Assembly: GCA_037447655.1 (NCBI GenBank)
Contig: JBBHKE010000953.1
Location: 454,782 to 518,781 of the forward strand
Reading direction: 5' to 3'
DNA length: 64,000 bases
Origin: Zygnema cylindricum
Lineage: Eukaryota; Streptophyta; Zygnematophyceae; Zygnematales; Zygnemataceae
The notes under the pieces are model-generated. The model saw only the letters and a program-made list of their open reading frames with translations. It did no database searches and was not told the DNA's origin. This document shows, in pieces, positions 61,781-64,000 of this stretch (the first letter of the stretch is position 1; each line of letters begins with the position of its first letter). The position numbers were made by a program, and so were the translations under genes.

Positions 61781-62673
61781 GGGTGCGTCCCCATGTATTA
61801 AAGTATCTACATTATTATGTAATTTTCACCTAAAACGCAGTTCATGTACGAGAAAAACTTGAGTCGTACAATAATATCAATTCTTTAAAAGTACAACAAA
61901 CCTCAAGTCGATACTTTGAGTGTACTTCATGTTTGTCGTAATGTTAATGAATTTTGTTGTTTTCCTTTTTTCGACCCCCGGGCAAGAGAATTCAGCCCGT
62001 CAAAAAACTTCATAAAAAATCACCTAGCGACTTGATTTCAAGGAAAGTACCGTGTCAATGGCGAATGAAAAACGGTCCACGCACGCGCTACACGAGTGGG
62101 AAAATTTTAGGTCGATCAAAAAACATTAGAAATTGTCGCTTTGCGACCTGTACGATTTTTTTTTCAGGGGTCTTTCGCTTTCAACGTCATTTCACCTAGG
62201 TGAAATCCGCGAGAGAGTACTGTAGCTTCTCTCCTTCCACCGTACGCTCTCCACCCACCGAACACTCTCTCCCACTTCCACCATCACGCTCCCTCACACT
62301 CCATGTCTCACGTTGAACACATGGTCTGATCTGGTTTTATGTCTACAATGTCACGGTGAACATTACGATGTCACATCATGTCGCGGGAGTTGTGACACCA
62401 TTTGTCATTGTAGACGTGTACATCCGTCGTTAGTTTTTGAGAGGCCACCAATTGCCGCGTGTATTGTAGACGTTTACAACCGTCGTAGTTATTGCGTATG
62501 TCGTCATGCATAGTAAGTTTCGTAGTCGTTTCCAACCGTCGCAAGTTGTACCCACATCTACACCCGTCACATTCCAAAGTTCCGAACATAGGGACGTTTT
62601 TCAAAGTAGTACGGAACAGTTCACTACAGTCCAAAATACTTTTTCAAAGTATCGCCTACATGGGGACGTACCC
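61781..62673. mobile_element. Harbinger-like MITE H1, copy 3 (893 bp)
   Basis: The ends are GGGTGCGTCCCCATGTA and CATGGGGACGTACCC. TTA flanks both sides (61778-61780, 62674-62676), the left one belonging to a TTTTAGGG unit of the telomere-like array. The interior differs from copies 1 and 2 in its first half. Confidence 0.85.
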
Positions 62674-62731
62674 TTAGGGATTTTTAAACTTCAACAGTTG
62701 AAAGCGAATCTTGAAGGAAGACGCCATTACT

Positions 62732-63361
62732 GACGCCACGGAGACTGACAGATAATAGTATTCTGACAAAAAGGAGACGTTTTGTCCAGGATGTGAACCT
62801 AAAGTTACAATTTATTCCATAGTTCAAAAGTAGGTGACCGTACGCCCATACAATATGCCTATTGTATGCAAAACATACAATATGGCCTTAAGACCCATAT
62901 TGTATTGGCCGCAAAATGAAATAAAATAGTAACAGGGTTGAGTTGCACATGGATCGATAGAGAATTAAACGTCATGTCTAAATTTGAAAAAAGAATCGGA
63001 CAAAAAAATCTTATTCTGTGAGTTTTGAGCGACTTTTTATTTAAACCGTCATATTCGGACGATCGGACGGTCGCTGATGAAAGTAGCGATCTAAGAAGAT
63101 CACATGGAAAGCCCATAACACAACTTACGCTAAAGGCGGCCTACAAAAGGCCTATCAAAAAACGCCTACTTTTGAACTATGATTTCTTCCAACGGAGTAA
63201 GAGATCGTCGTCCGTAACCAGTTGACGTAGATGTAGCAATGTAAACTAGGTGTGTTGATTGTTTAAATAAGGGAATTGATCATGACAGTGACTGTTTTGG
63301 TTGCCCACAGTCACTTACGTCATTTGTCAAAATACGTACGTTTGAAGTACACAGTAAAGTA
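62732..63361. other. Gene-free stretch
   Basis: No coding signal or defined repeat termini; short palindromic words (CATACAATATG, 62847-62884) recur. Confidence 0.4.
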
Positions 63362-63594
63362 CCGTTGATTATAAATTTGACGGTCAATCGGTTGGACATC
63401 TTTGACTTTCATAATATTGTTTCAACCGCTTAAAATTTTGTCGCGTTTGCGAACGTCGACCGTCATAATAAAATCAGCAATTCACACGGCCGGCGAGCGT
63501 TTACGGTAACAAAAATGTGGCGACCACATGTAAATAAAATGGTTGCAGACAATAACTTTTTGTCGTTATGTGAGCTCCACGGTGAGAGCACTTA
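63362..63594. repeat. Inverted copy of the repeat at 3950-4377
   Basis: The reverse complement of this block follows 4200-4377 and the small word block near 3960 (shared GGTCGACGTTCGCAA and GATTGACCGTCAAAT words). See the entry at 3924-4377. Confidence 0.5.
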
Positions 63595-64000
63595 GGGCGT
63601 GTCCCCATGTAACCGATATTTTGAAACGTTATTTTGGAATTTAACGCTGATTTTACGGTGTACTTTTCAAAGTGTGCCTATGTGAATCGTTACTTGCGCG
63701 TTCGTTATTTTGAATATGTGGCAGCTGTACACGTTGCCAATACTTGCGAAACCCAAACTGCTGACATTTGTAGACGCCAACCGTCTCGGAACAAATTGCG
63801 GACATTTGTACGCCGCAAAGAGCTTCGACATACTGGGACAATTGTCGACGCCAACTGTCATTTGTTGACGCTCACACGTGAACGACTTAAGCAATCGCCT
63901 ACGTCTACAAAATGACAATTGTAGACGCCCACAAGTGGACAACATAAGCAAACGGACAAACAATTTTTTTTTCGTGTATTCTCCAAACTGCAAAAAAACA
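63595..64000. mobile_element. Harbinger-like MITE H1, copy 4, cut by the window edge
   Basis: The left end GGGCGTGTCCCCATGTA is preceded by TTA (63592-63594). The interior has CGCCAACCGTC and TTGTAGACGCC words. The right end is outside the window. Confidence 0.65.

Larger units (their letters stand above)
61650..62731. repeat. Segment bracketed by perfect 46-bp direct repeats
   Basis: 61650-61695 and 62686-62731 are identical over 46 bases (beginning AAACTTCAACAGTTGAAAGC and ending GACGCCATTACT). Between them lie a telomere-like array (61703-61780), MITE H1 copy 3 (61781-62673) and a last partial array unit (62674-62685). Confidence 0.92.

Overview
This window is nuclear DNA from a eukaryote, almost certainly a streptophyte plant (land plant or charophyte alga; I cannot decide which). 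The genes are intron-rich with GT-AG introns. One gene is a transit-peptide-bearing tryptophan synthase beta chain, the nucleolin is plant-like, and the rest is AT-rich DNA full of LTR-retrotransposon remnants and MITEs. There are no prokaryotic features, CRISPR arrays or complete tRNA/rRNA genes.

I could rebuild six multi-exon genes by hand, each with a continuous reading frame across all introns. They alternate in strand. (1) A TEX261/SVP26-family ER-Golgi membrane protein (12476-15920, +, 5 exons, 216 aa). (2) Nucleolin (21917-30246, -, 18 exons, about 708 aa). (3) A coiled-coil protein with an atypical FAM20/PI3K-like kinase fold and a probable organelle transit peptide (39736-43572, +, 7 exons, 664 aa). 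(4) A SPRING/C12orf49 homologue (45518-46883, -, 2 exons, 287 aa). (5) Plastid tryptophan synthase beta subunit (47757-51332, +, 6 exons, 480 aa). (6) A FYRN/FYRC-domain protein (54654-57672, -, about 7 exons, about 519 aa). They are unrelated housekeeping genes (secretion, ribosome biogenesis, amino-acid synthesis, probable chromatin), with no sign of a cluster.

Repeats fill the rest. 1-6393 is a pile of Ty1/copia LTRs, leaders, gag pieces and a pol tail in alternating orientation. 6394-9070 holds a decayed retropepsin, a polypurine tract and two head-to-tail LTR copies. 9070-12190, 16000-21300, 30780-39180 and 57712-64000 are MITE territory. I could define a hAT family with 8-bp target duplications (three copies), a second hAT family, a TA-flanked family with CACCG termini (about ten copies), and several TTA/TAA-flanked PIF/Harbinger-like families, several of them nested.

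The most interesting points are: a nested insertion (hAT and Harbinger MITEs inside a third element) whose empty site is preserved by an inverted paralogue 40 kb away; a 10-bp telomere-like array bracketed by perfect 46-bp direct repeats; a MITE terminus within 560 bp upstream of all six start codons; nucleolin's acidic domain built from serial phase-0 exon modules; and tRNA-like T-arm sequences antisense inside the copia LTRs.
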